Position numbers and translations under genes: made by a program. DNA of 64,000 bases. Origin: Haemonchus contortus (lineage: Eukaryota > Nematoda > Chromadorea > Rhabditida > Trichostrongylidae). The stretch covers positions 17,945,615 to 18,009,614 of the forward strand of contig LS997564.1 in assembly GCA_000469685.2 (NCBI GenBank). Reading direction: 5' to 3'. The notes under the pieces are model-generated. The model searched no databases. It worked only from the letters and a program-made list of their open reading frames with translations, and was not told the DNA's origin. Shown one piece after another: positions 1 through 12,426 of the stretch (positions within the stretch are counted from its first letter, which is position 1; every line of letters begins with the position of its first letter).

Positions 1-1200
1 CACTTGAACATATTCAGTTGATTGTCAGTTCGAAACAGAAAGTTAACTTGGTTACCGACAATTACAAGAAATCAGTACACTTTTCTTCGACACATGTGTT
101 CAAGCAACACTATGGGAATACGCAACTGACGTCGAAGCATCGATCTGATCATAATGAAATTCATACCATACCAAGAGAGACCCTTGTCAATTGCCAGAGG
201 GTCACTGCTGCATTTGGACATGCTGCACTGAGTCTACCTAGTGCATCCCACACTTGCTCGATGGGATTTTAGTGGGTAAATGGGCAGGCCACTCCATTCG
301 CCGGATATCCTCTTAGGCCAGGAGTACCTCCACTTGTGCTGTTCGCGCATTGTCATCCATGAATTCAGGGCCACTGCAGCGCACATGAGAAAGGAGTACC
401 TCGTCACTGTAACGCTGTCTGGTAAGGGTTCCACGCTCAAAAATCTGGAGGTCAGTACGGCTATACATTATGATCCCACCCTATACCGTAACACCTCGAC
501 CACCAGAACGCTAACGTTCGACAATGTTTGGAAGAGTTGCGTGTTCCCACCTCTCGCCTTATGAGGGTGCGTCTAAAAACACTACTCGGAGTGAATCTGC
601 TCTCATCCGAAAAGAGCACACGGCTCCATTTCTCATCGGTCCATTCGCTATGCTCCTGGCACCACTAAACGGTCTCGCCGATGCACGGGGGTCAAAGGAT
701 CGGAACGTAGCGGTCGCCGGGCGAACAGACCGCCACCCCGCGCAGTCGTCGTATCACTTCTGTGCGTGAGATGGCTTATCTTGAAGGCCTACTAAATGTC
801 AATGCAATCCCAGAAGCTGCTTGACTAGATCTCTTCTTGCCTGACGGAAAATGTAACTGGCATCCCTTGGTGTAGTTGATCTCGGTCGATTACCTCCTCT
901 CCTTCGAGCAGCAGTACCAGTGGATCGGAATATTCTCCAGGCACGTAAAAATGCTGTGAGCGACACCGAGATCCTAGCTACACTAGTCATAGTACGACCT
1001 TCTTCGGGTTTTCCGATGATTCTCCCTTGTGTGGAGTCATCCAGACGATGTCTGCGGGACATGATGTATAGAAGGATACCACTATAGGACCTTGTAGTCA
1101 CTCGCTGACTAACAGTTTTTTCTCGTACCTATCAAGAGCCGCGATTTGCGCAGGCAGCCATATTTCGCGTCCTATTCGAACTGTCCCACCGCGAAGGCGA
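1..1200. other. No recognisable gene
   Basis: Only short open frames without convincing splice sites or family motifs were seen. No repeat structure was noticed either. Confidence 0.4.
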
Positions 1201-1621
1201 GTCCAACTGGTACTATTCTACTATTACACCTCCAAAAACTCAAAATTTTAATTTTCGATGAAACTTCGCCTATAGGGGTAATCTGATGCCCTGATAACGG
1301 ATGCGACCTTCACTTTTGGCGCTGGCGCCATTTGGCGCCAATTAGCGCCAATTTGGCGCTAAGGGTGTTTCCACCAAATTTGCTGAAAACTTGCGTTTAG
1401 GGGTTATTTGAGGTCCTGATAACAAATATAACATTCATTTTTGACGCTGGCGCCATTTGGCTCCAATTGGCGCCATTGCCAAAAATGAAGGTCATATTCG
1501 TTATCAGGGCATCGGATTACCCCTATAGGCAAAGTTTCATCGAAAATTAAAATTTTGAGTTTTGGGGGTGTAACAGTAGAATAGTTCTGGGGGTGTAATA
1601 GTAGAACAGTACCGTCCAACT
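1201..1621. mobile_element. MITE with long inverted repeats and 8-bp target duplication
   Basis: The element occupies 1209-1613 (405 bp) and is flanked on both sides by the 8-bp direct repeat GTCCAACT (1201-1208 and 1614-1621). Its ends are inverted repeats beginning GGTACTATTCTACTATTACA; the other end differs by one base in that stretch. The similarity continues inward for more than 100 bp, with a short extra repeat of the terminal motif near the right end. The interior holds an imperfect direct duplication (about 1260-1350 and 1383-1475) rich in GGCGCC-type palindromes. There is no coding capacity. An 8-bp duplication is typical of hAT-type DNA transposons; the superfamily is inferred from that alone. 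Confidence 0.85.
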
Positions 1622-2730
1622 TCCTGAGCATACTCCTTATTGGTTTAGCAATATAATCCCACACTTTCATTTATTTCCACCCAGTCCTTAGGATTTATGT
1701 TACATTATCCATCTCGTCCCTAAGATTTGCACATTCATATTTAGGCGATACCTCGATGGGCAGAATCTAATAGCATATCACATCCCTCGTCACTTGTATA
1801 ACGACATCCAAAGCTGTCTAAAAAGGCGAGTCGATGTCGAATCCGAATGAAACAAGCTATGTGAATTACCACCAATATTTTAATCATTCAAGCCTCTGCT
1901 ACGCCATCTCACGTTCCTCCTAGCGGTGCATCGCTCAAATTTAACAGGATTTGTGCGACAGAGTTATTGAAAGTCAAGTTCCCGGATCCGTGCCAATATG
2001 GGAAGCTAATGAGGCATTTCAAGTGTTAAACTCGATAGAATCTGCCATATGTGGGCCTTCTGAATGAGGAAGGAAGTTCTTCAATATATTACCCACAGCA
2101 TTCTTCATTTCATTCGAACCTGCCTTTCGAAAAACTGTCATAGCTTTCCTATGAATGTTGTTCGCTGTGTTATTTTTTAATCTATAGAATTTTTTGGGAT
2201 ACGGGTATTGTTTTTATGATAATTACGATTTATTAACATTTATCAAAATTTTGGATTTCTAATGAACATTTGATTTTCTTCATGATAAGGGAGAATGTGG
2301 TAGTTCAAGTATGATATACGTATGTAATTATGCCACATAATACTGATAGCGTTAATATTAAAACAATATGTGTCATAACTATATAGATAAAAACTGGTAA
2401 AGTTAAAATACAAAGAAGCAAAAGTACAATCTCAACGAAAATTACCCGGTAGTACTTCTGAACAACTACAAAAAAAGACAATAACAAACGACATCGAAAA
2501 ATGATAAATCAATTATAGAAAGCTTTGATTAGAGATTGATCGATTGATTAACAAGCGTGAGATAACTGATAAAAACACTGAACACTGGGTTAATGGAATT
2601 GATGTAAGGGCGTGGGAAATCTTACCGTGGCCTGGGATTGAGAAGGCCTATCAATCATGACCTTCCAACTAACAACGAAGAATGGAAAGAAATTAGAAAA
2701 CAAACTGTCTATATGTAACTATTCAGATTA
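1622..2730. other. AT-rich intergenic DNA
   Basis: This is the region downstream of the minus-strand EGF gene. I see no coding exon or repeat. A hydrophobic 60-codon open frame on the minus strand (2305-2487) has no supporting splice sites and probably reflects AT-rich sequence. Confidence 0.35.
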
Positions 2731-5700
2731 TCATATCCTAATGATGGTCAATAACATGACAGTGAGGCAGAACGTGAGCGTTGCGGTCGAGGCCGAGTTT
2801 TCGTCGACTCGTTTCATCATCATCCAACCCTCCTCGCCTTCTTCTGCGGTAAACTCTCGAACGCCTCCTGTGGTCGCTGGAGCTAAAAAAAATGTTGGCT
2901 TTTTTCTAGAAAAATTTCACTCTACGTATTTACTGAATTTCCGTCAAACCTTTCTCTTAGTCCAACTTGGAAATTGGGTAAATTCTATTATAACCTGAAA
3001 TCCTGAGGGCGCCTGAGGGCGAAATTACTACAGTGTCCAGGTGAACCCTAATCGCTGCTGCTTCACTGCGTTGGCAGCAGGAGATTCCTTTTATAAATTA
3101 AATTAATTGATCATGTTAAATTCAACAAATTCAATCAAATTAATTCAATTAAATCAATCAAATTAAATCAGAGGTATCCGATATTAGGAAAGTCACTTGG
3201 GCAATAGCACAGAATACTCCGAAAAAGGGGGAGAAAACGTGTAAATTCGTTTTTTTTTTTCAGAAGAAATATAGGACATCAAAAAAGAAGGAAAATTAAG
3301 AAGTTGGACGAGAAAGACGAGAAAAGTTGCATGGAAGGGTGTGCCATTACGTACAGCTGGCTACTATAAGCTGCCTGCGTGCAACGTGTGCATCCCGGTC
3401 GAACGGTGCAACTTGTACAGCCTCTACAATGTCGTGAGAACTCGTCCGCCATTAGGTGTGTACACCGACTACACCAGTTTTCAGTCCCTTTCTGCGCCCC
3501 ATCTAAACCCCTTTTTTCGAATCTCGACCCGACAGCATCCCTGTGCTGTCCTATGAGGTATCAGGTTCATCCTAGAAAAACGATCAGATACCATTTTTGA
3601 ACTGTGTCTTTGAGGAATCCCAGTTCTAGTAGCTTCCGACCTCAGCAACAGCAACACTTTTTAGTCACTGAGTGCTGAGGCTCTCTAGCATCTGTTGAGG
3701 AAATTAACCTATTTCTAGTTCACATTCTTGTAGCAGGTATGCCATCCTTCATTCAACATAAGATAGAGATTCCGAAGCGGTTTCTCAGTGCTTCCTATAT
3801 TGGAATGTGCTTCTTTTTGTTATTCGAGGGTGGTAATAGTTGAGAATGGTTATTGAAAACAGTCAGGCAACTTACTTGGGGTTAGATGACTTTCTTCATC
3901 CGAATCAGCAACTCTGGGAACTTCATAGTCTTCGTCTTCTCGTTTGATCGAATGATCCCAGTAGTCATCATCGTCGTGTTCATGGCTGTAGAAATTAATT
4001 TGTATGACTTGCATTCTTACTATATGTCAAACAAATGCGAAAACCAATCCAAACCCATGAATTTCACTCATCTCACATGTCAAATCCCTTCCCGGTGAGC
4101 TCGGTAGATAACTTTTCCAGGACAATCCGTAAAGTTCAAAGGATCAAATCAGGCGAAACTTGTGAAATTCCATCCACCTATTACCTCTTTAACCCAGATA
4201 AAGCTATGATTAATTCCAGAAAAATATGAACGGCGAATGCGCCAACTCGACGTTCATATTTTCAGTGCCACCTTTCCTTGACACATCCTTGGGAACTTTT
4301 TGAGCTCATTAAGCTGATTGGTCAATAGCATTCAAATCAGTTATGGATTTCACTCTGAAAAAGGGATCTGTTATACAAATCTTCGTACCAACCTGTCGAT
4401 GTCGATGTCAAGCATGTGAACCTTCACGGTCTTATCGGCAGCTTCTTCGATAGCCTTAGTAACTCCACTCAAAACATCTGGCGTAACCGTATCACGCTCC
4501 TCCTCGATACCTTGCTCTGTAATAGTACCTTCCGACACGGTAGTCGCGTCTGCTTCTAAATCAGGTCTGTGTTGCTTAGAAAATGCCTAGGTCAAGCGCT
4601 ACTCGCTCGAAATGTTTGATAGTTTTACCAATTCAACTTAATATGTCACCTTCATGCTCGTGATCATCATTCATTGAGCCATGCTTTTCCGTCACATCAT
4701 CTTCAATCTCTTCAGCTTGATCAGTTGGCAGATAGTCATCTTCTGGTGTATCATCAACTGAACTAGTAGAAATTGAAAAGGGTACGAAACCTGGAAGAAA
4801 TAATCGTCACCTCACCTTCCTCACTTTTATACTCCCAGTTGATTAGGTCTGGAGGAACACCAACGTCGTGTTCGTCTCCATGTCCGATTGTCGTACTACT
4901 GACGTCTGCTTCACTTCTTGAAGAATCCATTCGTTCTTCCTGCTCTTTCATCGCTGCCATCTGTCTCTGTTCGGCTTCGGCTCGGCGTCGTTGCTCTTGA
5001 TCACGAATACGCTGCTCTTCCTGATGACCCACGCTGTGACGTTGCTGCTCTTCCCGCGCTCGTTGCTCCTGCTGTCGTCGTCGTTCCTCTTCACGTCTCC
5101 TGGCTGCAATTCTACGAAGTTCCTCATCTCGACGACGCAACTCCTCGATCCGTTGATCTTCGACGGGATTTCTACGTTGGTCTTCGACGGGATTTCTACG
5201 TTGGTCTTCAAAGGGATTTCTGGTTGCTACTGGCATGACACCGACTCGTCGTCCTTCTTCGATTCGCCGTCTTTCGGCCTCTAATCGCCGCTCATAGTCA
5301 CGACGACGTTGTTCTTCTCTTTGTCGTTCGGCTTCCATCCGCCTCATGTCATAGTTGACCACTAAAAAGGTAAATAAAAGCTTGTGGCAATGGATCATCG
5401 ACCTAGACGGCAAGTTATGAAATATCTTTAATGTTAAAAAGCAGAATGTGGCCGACGATAGTTATTGGTTTCCTCGAGAAGATTTTTCAAATCTAAATGA
5501 ATGGATGTGTTTGAGGATAACTCGGAATCGGGCAGTAATTCAATGCGTGCTTAATGCAATGATTCCAAGCATCCGTTCAAATCTGAGCTTTTATCATGAA
5601 AAGCGAGGCGGCTTCAGCAGGGCTTTGAAAGAGAGGGAATCTCGTCTTGGAGGGATTACAATTCATCCACAATTATTTGGGACCAAACTGATCGTCGATA

Positions 5701-8058
5701 AACAGAATCAACCAAAACTTAGGAACCTTCCGTGATTCAGTTCCAATACCATTCTCCATCAGTGAACTCTAAAGAGGGGTTAGTTTGCCCCATGTTGGAC
5801 CCAATTTGATGGCTCATAATCAAAGACTAACGATTGTTCAGTTTTCACTTGTTAAGATGGCGGTTTCATTTTCCCAGTCATCATCCTTAGGATTCCTTTT
5901 TAAATAACCGTAATGCTAGGTTTCCCTCTCCTGTTTAGTCACACTCACTGGGATTCCGTTCATTTGTAAAGAAGCCCGGAAAATATTATGTAGTAACCAA
6001 ATGGGGCAGATGTAGCACCGACGTACTCCCCAGGAAGCCACCGCCATAGACCTGAAATGTAGCTCGCTTTCAAGAGAGGAAGTAGGACTGTGACTCACCT
6101 GGAGTAGGAGGTGGCGGTGGTGGTGCCTGTTGTGTTTGTTGCACTATCTTTCGAGAAACTCCAACTGAAACATCTTTTCAAGTTTTATGAAAGTTGAGAG
6201 GAAACTGTGTCATAGCAAGAGGCATCTTCAAGCATTGTACATCTTTATTTTGTACCATCGATTTCCCCCTCTAGCCCTTTCCCTTCTTCCAAGCTCATCA
6301 TCTTCGTTTAATTTTGGCTCCCTATCATTTATGGATACAGACTAGTCTTGTCACAATGATTGTATATGATCTTAACAGTTTTTCAGTCGAGTTGACGATT
6401 TTGAAGGTTAGGGCGATTGTGTGTTTCTTAGCAGGAAATTTGAGCAGCAGCAAAACTTTTAGAACAGAGGTGTGTTGTTAAACACAGCTGTTGTAGGGCT
6501 TGTCAAAAACAATTGAAGTTCAGCTAGTCATGAGTATCTCGATGACTAATCATTACATTTCGCTCGAGAAAAAATCTGCAAGCAGTCAACAGCACAAAAC
6601 GTGAGCGAGGTGAGATAATGAAATTAGAAATCGATCTGTTTTGTGAACTTTCAACCACTGCCTCCGCGAGATATTCTACTTCCTATCTCCGCCCACAGTC
6701 TATGGGAGGAGCTATCCTGAAGATAACTTGAAATCCGCGAAAAAGTTGTGGGAGCTCTGTATGATTCGCCGAAGGGCGAGGCCAACCGAATCTCTTTTTG
6801 AAAATTTTAAACAGCAGAAATATAGGTGGGCAGATCTAAACTGACCTTGGTATTGGCATCGATCACCCTCGTAAACGCCCATCAAACAAATACATGAATG
6901 AATATTCGGATTTTCAAATGAGAACGCGCACATGCCACCATTTTCGCATCTGAAAATGATGTTTTCGAAATCTCTTAACATTGAAATATTATGATTAATA
7001 TGATGTATTTAAATATTTTTCAAAAAATTCTAGGAAAACAAACTTATCTTCGTTTTTGCTATGTCGTTACTGAAAACTTTATAAAAAAGCTAGGCCTACC
7101 ACGCGCACCTTCATTCGAGTTAAATGTAAAGCTTGTGGACAAATTGTGCTGAATATTGCTGAGAATACAAAAAAATTATCTGAGAGAGATCCCAGACGTT
7201 CATATCTATTCCTTTTCATTTAAATTCTGGCTGCATCTTTAAAGAACTACCACTAGTACAAAAACGTCGCTCATAGGACAGTTTCTAAGTGATTCCTATC
7301 TGATTGTGAGAAGTTATAAAATGACCTGTATTTCTATTCTAATCTTGGCATCAGTCGGTCTAAGGATGCCTAAAAGGGATATCAGAAAGCTAAGCTTGGC
7401 CTACGAGATAATTTCCTACACGTTGACTTGTAATTTAGGCACGGCTACAATTTCTTGTCTGGTTGTAGATTCAAGCTACTGTGATAAGTTTTCGAATGCG
7501 TGATGGACAAAAAGAGCGGAACGAAGTTTAATGGCACTTGATCTCTTTTCTCGTTATCAGCAGAGAACAGGTTCGAGTGCATTTTTTCCCTACATCTTCC
7601 CAGCTGCCATTTGCCTCAGCCAAAAATTTTGCTATTCATATTACGGATATTTTTTGAGAAAGCAAGCTCCCACTTTTTGAGTAGGTGGAAAACGCATTGG
7701 GGAAAAACTCATGAGAAATGTTCTCCATTATGTTGTTTTATTACGCAGTTCATTGGCAAATAGTAAGAGGATATCATTTTACACATTCTGAATATCCACT
7801 CAATAAGTAAATGTTGTCTTTGATAGCGAAAAAATTCTCTGCGTGAAATTTTGATTGATTCTAGGTGTAAACTGGCTTGCCAGACGTCATTAAAAATTAT
7901 GAATACTATCGAAAGTAAAGATAAGTACCGTTGGTTACGTACCGTATATTGCATGCGCTTTGGGGATTGACAAGTCCATGGCCACTTAACGCCTCAGTTG
8001 TTGAATCCAAGTAAAAAACAATGAATAATGGCAGTAACACATCGTAGACTGGCCGCAT
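2731..8058 (-). CDS. Secreted EGF-like protein with proline-rich, coiled-coil and acidic regions
   Basis: Eight exons were joined by GT/AG sites: 8058-7943, 6949-6846, 6164-6099, 5361-4816, 4757-4650, 4555-4393, 3985-3876 and 2882-2731. They total 1365 nt, giving 454 aa plus stop, with codon phase preserved at every junction. Residues 1-23 look like a signal peptide (hydrophobic stretch LLPLFIVFYL). An EGF-like domain spans residues 36-70 with six cysteines spaced C-x3-C-x5-C-x11-C-x-C-x9-C; the first cysteine is in exon 1 and the other five in exon 2, which supports the junction. Exon 3 adds a run of prolines. Exon 4 encodes about 180 residues of Arg/Glu/Gln-rich coiled coil containing three copies of an 8-residue NPVEDQRR-like repeat. 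Exons 5-7 are strongly acidic. The last exon ends in a hydrophobic stretch (TATLTFCLTVMLLTIIRI) that could be a GPI signal. I do not recognise the family; the last exon is the least certain. Confidence 0.8.
3340..3640 (+). repeat. Dispersed repeat, copy 1 (intronic)
   Basis: This shares blocks such as GCCTCTACAATGTCGT, a GGTTCATCCTA-type block and a CCCAGTTCT block, in the same order, with copies near 10.3-10.87 and 21.24-21.72 kb. It lies in the last intron of the EGF gene. The class is unknown and no terminal repeats were found. Confidence 0.5.
4222..4263. repeat. 12-bp stem hairpin in intron
   Basis: AAAATATGAACG at 4222-4233 is perfectly inverted at 4252-4263 with an 18-nt loop. It lies in intron 6 of the EGF gene. 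It could be a small MITE relic or a chance hairpin. Confidence 0.4.
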
Positions 8059-8724
8059 TGTAAACCAAGCGGCACTCGGTTGTGGATCAACGTAGACGAT
8101 AGTTTTTGAAGATCGTTCTGGAAAAACTTAGCAATAACAAAGGACCGTGATGGCGAAAAGAACGAGGTTGGAAGGAGGTCTATGAGCTCGCGGCGATCTG
8201 ATTCGCTCAAACTACCGCAAAAACAGCACAGTTGTCTCGTGTGGTGGGGGTGAGGAATGTGGAACGAGGGACAAGTGGTGGTGAGTGACTGAGTGGCAGT
8301 TACGCCCGGTGGATATAATTGTTTGTGAGATATTGTCGCACATGGAAACAGCAAGGATGGACAGAACAACTTTACGCAGTGATGGTTTGGGTGATATGAG
8401 CAGAAGAGACACAAGGTTGAGAGGACAACACAATCCTTCGGTCAAACCCTGCAGAAACCACTCATTTCGTCCATGCAAACTGCGGGAACAGAGTAGTGGG
8501 TGATACCCTCTGAAAGGCATGCCGTGCAGTAAGACAACTAGTCAAAGCGAGAAACTAAGCCATGCGAAGCGAGACAACTGGTCAGAAATCTCCGCACGGT
8601 GTAAGCGGATCACGAATAACGGCCCACACTGGACGAACCAACAAAAGTATTGAAACAATTCTCAACTGCCATACGTTTACTCTCACCCATGCCCTTGTCT
8701 CAAAGTAATTATTTTACCTTGTTT

Positions 8725-8744
8725 CCCCCCCCCCCCCCCCCCCC
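8725..8744. repeat. C20 homopolymer
   Basis: An uninterrupted run of 20 cytosines lies 667 bp upstream of the EGF gene start codon and directly before a SINE copy. The run on the other strand could form G-quadruplexes. Confidence 0.95.
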
Positions 8745-8767
8745 TGTGACAGTTTCTCCGGGCAATC

Positions 8768-9095
8768 ATGGTGTAGTGGCAATCACTATCAAACTCGCAT
8801 GTTTTCAGGATCAAATCTAGGATCGATACTTGCCAAAGCCAAGCAAGCCTACCATCCTTATGGGAACGGGTGTTTATTATCGGACCCATTTGGAAGGGTA
8901 AGAGCTCTAACTTGTACATCGGCTGGCCTCTGCATTTAACTGTAGAGGCCAGCCGATGCACAAGTTGGAGTTCTTATCCTCCCACATGGGTCCGGTAGAA
9001 AACAGGTGCATTCAAACCGCCACAACAATTCTGAATGGAGGTCAAATGCGGAGGTGCATCGCAAAACGGGATTGATTAACGCTAAAAACTCAGAC
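8768..9095 (+). mobile_element. tRNA-derived SINE with internal inverted duplication
   Basis: The head carries the Pol III A-box TGGTGTAGTGG and a degenerate B-box, followed by the conserved body seen in six other copies in this window (for example the CATCGGCTGGCC and GATTCTGAATGGA-like blocks). Uniquely, the segment 8881-8934 is followed by an inverted, roughly 85% identical copy at 8941-8995, making a palindrome. The normal tail of the family then resumes at about 9007. Confidence 0.75.
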
Positions 9096-10310
9096 TTTCT
9101 TTTATTTATTTCCGTTCCCCTCAACTCTTCAGGATGCTTCGAGGCGCTGGCTGGTGGGAGGAGGATGACAAAGGGTGGGCAGAAGGTGGAGCAGAAGCCG
9201 TAGTAAAACTGGATGGCGCTCCCTGGTTGATTTTCAGCTTTTCCTTCTGGATAACTTTCAGGAAGTACTACTTTCAACAGCGAGACAGCGTGGCGTGACT
9301 TCATATTAAATTCAATCCTTTTGACCCATAGCGATGATGTAGCGTTTCTTTCGGCTGTCTTCAGCTCTTTCGGAGCTACGTGACAAAAAGGTCAAAGTCA
9401 AATTGAAGGAACACTAAGTTTAGGAATGACAGGTGCTAGGGAAGTAAAACAAAGGGGATGAAAAAACAATGAAACGTTGTCGGTGTGCTAGAAAAAAACT
9501 TGAGAGAAGAAAAAGAATGGTCATAAAAACTAGGAGTTGCAGGCCGAGCCTCTGAGGTACACTCAGTCCTTGCATTACAGCACGAAAATTCGAGAAAAAA
9601 AAGATGGAAGTGCATTTAGATGTTTTACAAAATGAATAGCTACATCCTTGATTAACAATGACTTCCTGTCAGCCATAGGCTCCCATTTTCCTTCGTAACT
9701 TTCTGATTTTGATAATTGTCTATATGATTAAGCATGACGCACCATGGGGCATGCGGTGGGTGGGAGGAGGAGGGAAGATCAGCATTATGTTCATCATCAC
9801 AACATCTGTCTCATTGTGTCTAATTATCCGGAACAGTTCTTTCGTTTTTTGAGCTGCAGTTGGATGCTGATGATGAATTTCAAAACTTGGATTTCGTGGT
9901 TATTTTTTTGTTGTTCAACTTTTTAAAATAGAAATTTGTTTGAAGCCGAGCTTCTTGATTATTAGGCCCCATAACAATAAAACTTTGGGTGGTCAAACTA
10001 TACATTGGAAGATTCCTTGGGTGACTTCGAGCGCATGGCCCAACCCAAGTAAAAATCGATACTATGACATGTGAGATGCGACGGTATGAAATTTATCCAA
10101 TGGGAAGCGTAAAGTGAAGGCGTAATGGCGAATTTGCAATGATCAATGAAATGTAATGCCACTTGATCCCACTCCTCTCTATCAAGTTGTTCTGAGCCCT
10201 CGTCAGAACATCTGCATTTCAATTTCTTAGATCCCATCGAGAAACTATGTAAGGAAGCATGGTAAAACTTCATTTTAGAGCTCAGGCTACTGGTGTCTCA
10301 TTGATAGATT
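9096..10310. other. No recognisable gene
   Basis: An open frame on the minus strand at 9998-10273 (91 codons) has a plausible composition but no verified splice sites or recognised domain. Nothing else stands out. Confidence 0.3.
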
Positions 10311-10870
10311 GATGTGTTTGCGAGGGGAAGAAGTCAGAGGCACAGTTCACGATATTTTTGAGGTACCCTTCTTTAGTCACGCAGCGGAAGTATTAGTTGG
10401 GAGTAGTGTATCTGCGGAGAAAGAAGCAAGAAAATCCGTTGATTTTGCGAAAACAAGGCTACTCGAAGCAGTGGAAATAGGGATTGTACGAGATACCATG
10501 ACGAAGATGAGATGGAAGGGGTGATGGACGAGATTTCAGTGGTTGCAATCGCGCTAAGAGCTGTCTACATCAAACCAAGGTTACCTTTTGCTGTAGCTAT
10601 GGTCATGACAACTTGTTTGAACATTCAATATGGAAGAATATGGGAGTTCCTTGAGATAGTGCAGCCTCTACAATGTCGTCCAAGTATACACACGGGACAA
10701 TCCCCTTTATAACCCTCTTTCTAGACCGTTTCCGACCTGATAGTTAAACATGTGGTGTATTAAGGGGCCACCGATTCATCCTAACGGGTTATCTCATAAA
10801 CCATTTTTATCGCGAACTGTGCCCCTGAAATTCCCAGTTCTTCTGAATATCCGATCAGAAAGTCAATAGT
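10311..10870 (+). repeat. Dispersed repeat, copy 2
   Basis: Blocks are shared with 21240-21720 (GCAGTTCACGA, ATTGTACGAGAT, GGACGAGAT, GCAGCCTCTACAA) and with the copy at 3340-3640. Order and orientation are conserved. The class is unknown. Confidence 0.5.
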
Positions 10871-10903
10871 TTCATATGGAGAATCCCAGAAATAGACTTT
10901 CAG

Positions 10904-12426
10904 AGGAGCCCTTGGCTACTCTAGCTGTCGCCTCTAGGATTGCCATATATCACCATCAAAATGACTTGCTGATTGAAGCGAATATGACGTCCTCGAACAG
11001 CCATCAAACTGAGGTGGGTCGGTTTACATTTGGTAGACATTTTTGATGGTTCATAATTTATTATTCTAAAAGTGTGTTTTTTTTTGTATTTCTTCTAGTT
11101 ATCATCTTTGAAGGCTGAAGTGAACATCAAATGGCTACTACTACTTACCGCATATATTTACAATCAGTATATCCATATGCCACCGTTTATGCTTATCTAC
11201 CGGTTTGAATTTGAGGGCGTGGCGCATTCTAGCACCATGACATTATCACCTTCTCTCCCTTCGAAGGGCAGGAAAAGAGTAGGGAAGTGACTGGAGAAGA
11301 TGCAAATGAGGTGGGGCTGTACGAACGTCATTCCGCTTTTTGGGGATGCCACATTCTCCTCAAAAATTACAGTGTGGTTAGAATGAAAAACAGTTGCAGA
11401 TGAATCCGGAAAGCTTCATAAGGTACGACCATATGACCTGACTGCACTAAAGAAATGAATTATTTCTAGTAATGCAGTACTGATTTCGAAAGGAATCCGA
11501 TAACGAGAATGATTCCACTCACAAAAGATTGACGGAAAATGAGAAAACGAATGAGTAATTCGTTTACAGCCTGTCAGGCTGAGTCATTCCTCAACCGAAC
11601 GAAAGTTGTATAGTAGAGTTTTCGGGGAAAAAGAAACGACGTCTCATGTACTTTGGAGATACGACCTAACGCCCCGTGGAGTATGCACTGAGGTCGACAT
11701 TTGTCATATTAGCAGACAATGCGGTCGAGTCGCCGCCACAACTAATGACTTGCCCAGTTCTGAGGAAAAAACTCCGAAATATTGTCATTATCGAAAGGAG
11801 CTCATAGGTAACGAGGCATGAGGCTGCATTGTCTGAAAATCTCTATGATTCTGACTGGAAGACGAGTACGTGGAACACTCTACATTAGTAGGTAAACATC
11901 GAACTATTCCCCTTTTGCCAATGGTGCAGAGTTCTTGAGAGAGTACACCAGTAAAGCCCTTCTAAATCCCGGCGGTAAGTCGGGCCTTGCATACCCCATA
12001 TTGGTAGATTAACAAATTTGGTGTATTGGTAACTTGGCAAATTGGTAATTGGTAAATCTGTGCTATTGGTTACAGTCAAACATGGCTGCGACAAAGTATA
12101 AACACCGGAACTAGGAAGATGACATTTTCTCAGTCGTTAAAAAATGCAGCGGTAGTTGGAAACCGAAAACTAAACTAAAAGTATGATCAAGCGACTATTC
12201 TAATCAATCTCTCATTTTGCCAAAGAAATTCAACCAAGACGTCATCATTACTCAGCTAATTGCCGGGTTACAAAACACATTCACTGATTCATCAAGTTCT
12301 GGGAAAGAAATTGAATACCTTGGGTGAACAGGTGTATTCTTAGGGCGGAAAGGGGAGAGAAAGAGAAGAGCCGCCAGATAGACTTAGCTGACATCGTAGA
12401 AAAAGGTGCAGTTGCCCCATTTCTCG
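10904..12426 (+). CDS. Candidate exons of an unidentified plus-strand gene
   Basis: Three open segments with good splice sites keep phase when joined: 10904-11013 (acceptor ACTTTCAG, ends phase 0), 11099-11202 (acceptor TTCTTCTAG, donor CG|GTTTGA) and 12344-12426 (acceptor TTCTTAG, donor G|GTAAG). The second segment includes a short hydrophobic stretch (WLLLLTAYIY) and the third is rich in Glu/Lys/Arg. Neither a start codon nor a terminal exon was found. No family is recognised, and these exons may not all belong to one gene. Confidence 0.35.

Noticed and set aside
2657..2998. 113-codon plus-strand open frame
   Set aside because: It overlaps the terminal exon of the minus-strand EGF gene, which fits splice phase exactly.
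7986..8414. 142-codon minus-strand open frame, the longest in this part
   Set aside because: It covers the first exon of the EGF gene in a different frame; the spliced frame gives a signal peptide and a complete EGF cysteine pattern.
11384..11815. Possible 23-nt micro-exon at 11400-11422 plus an open segment at about 11595-11815
   Set aside because: The two join in phase, but the micro-exon cannot be joined to the upstream candidate exons without a stop.
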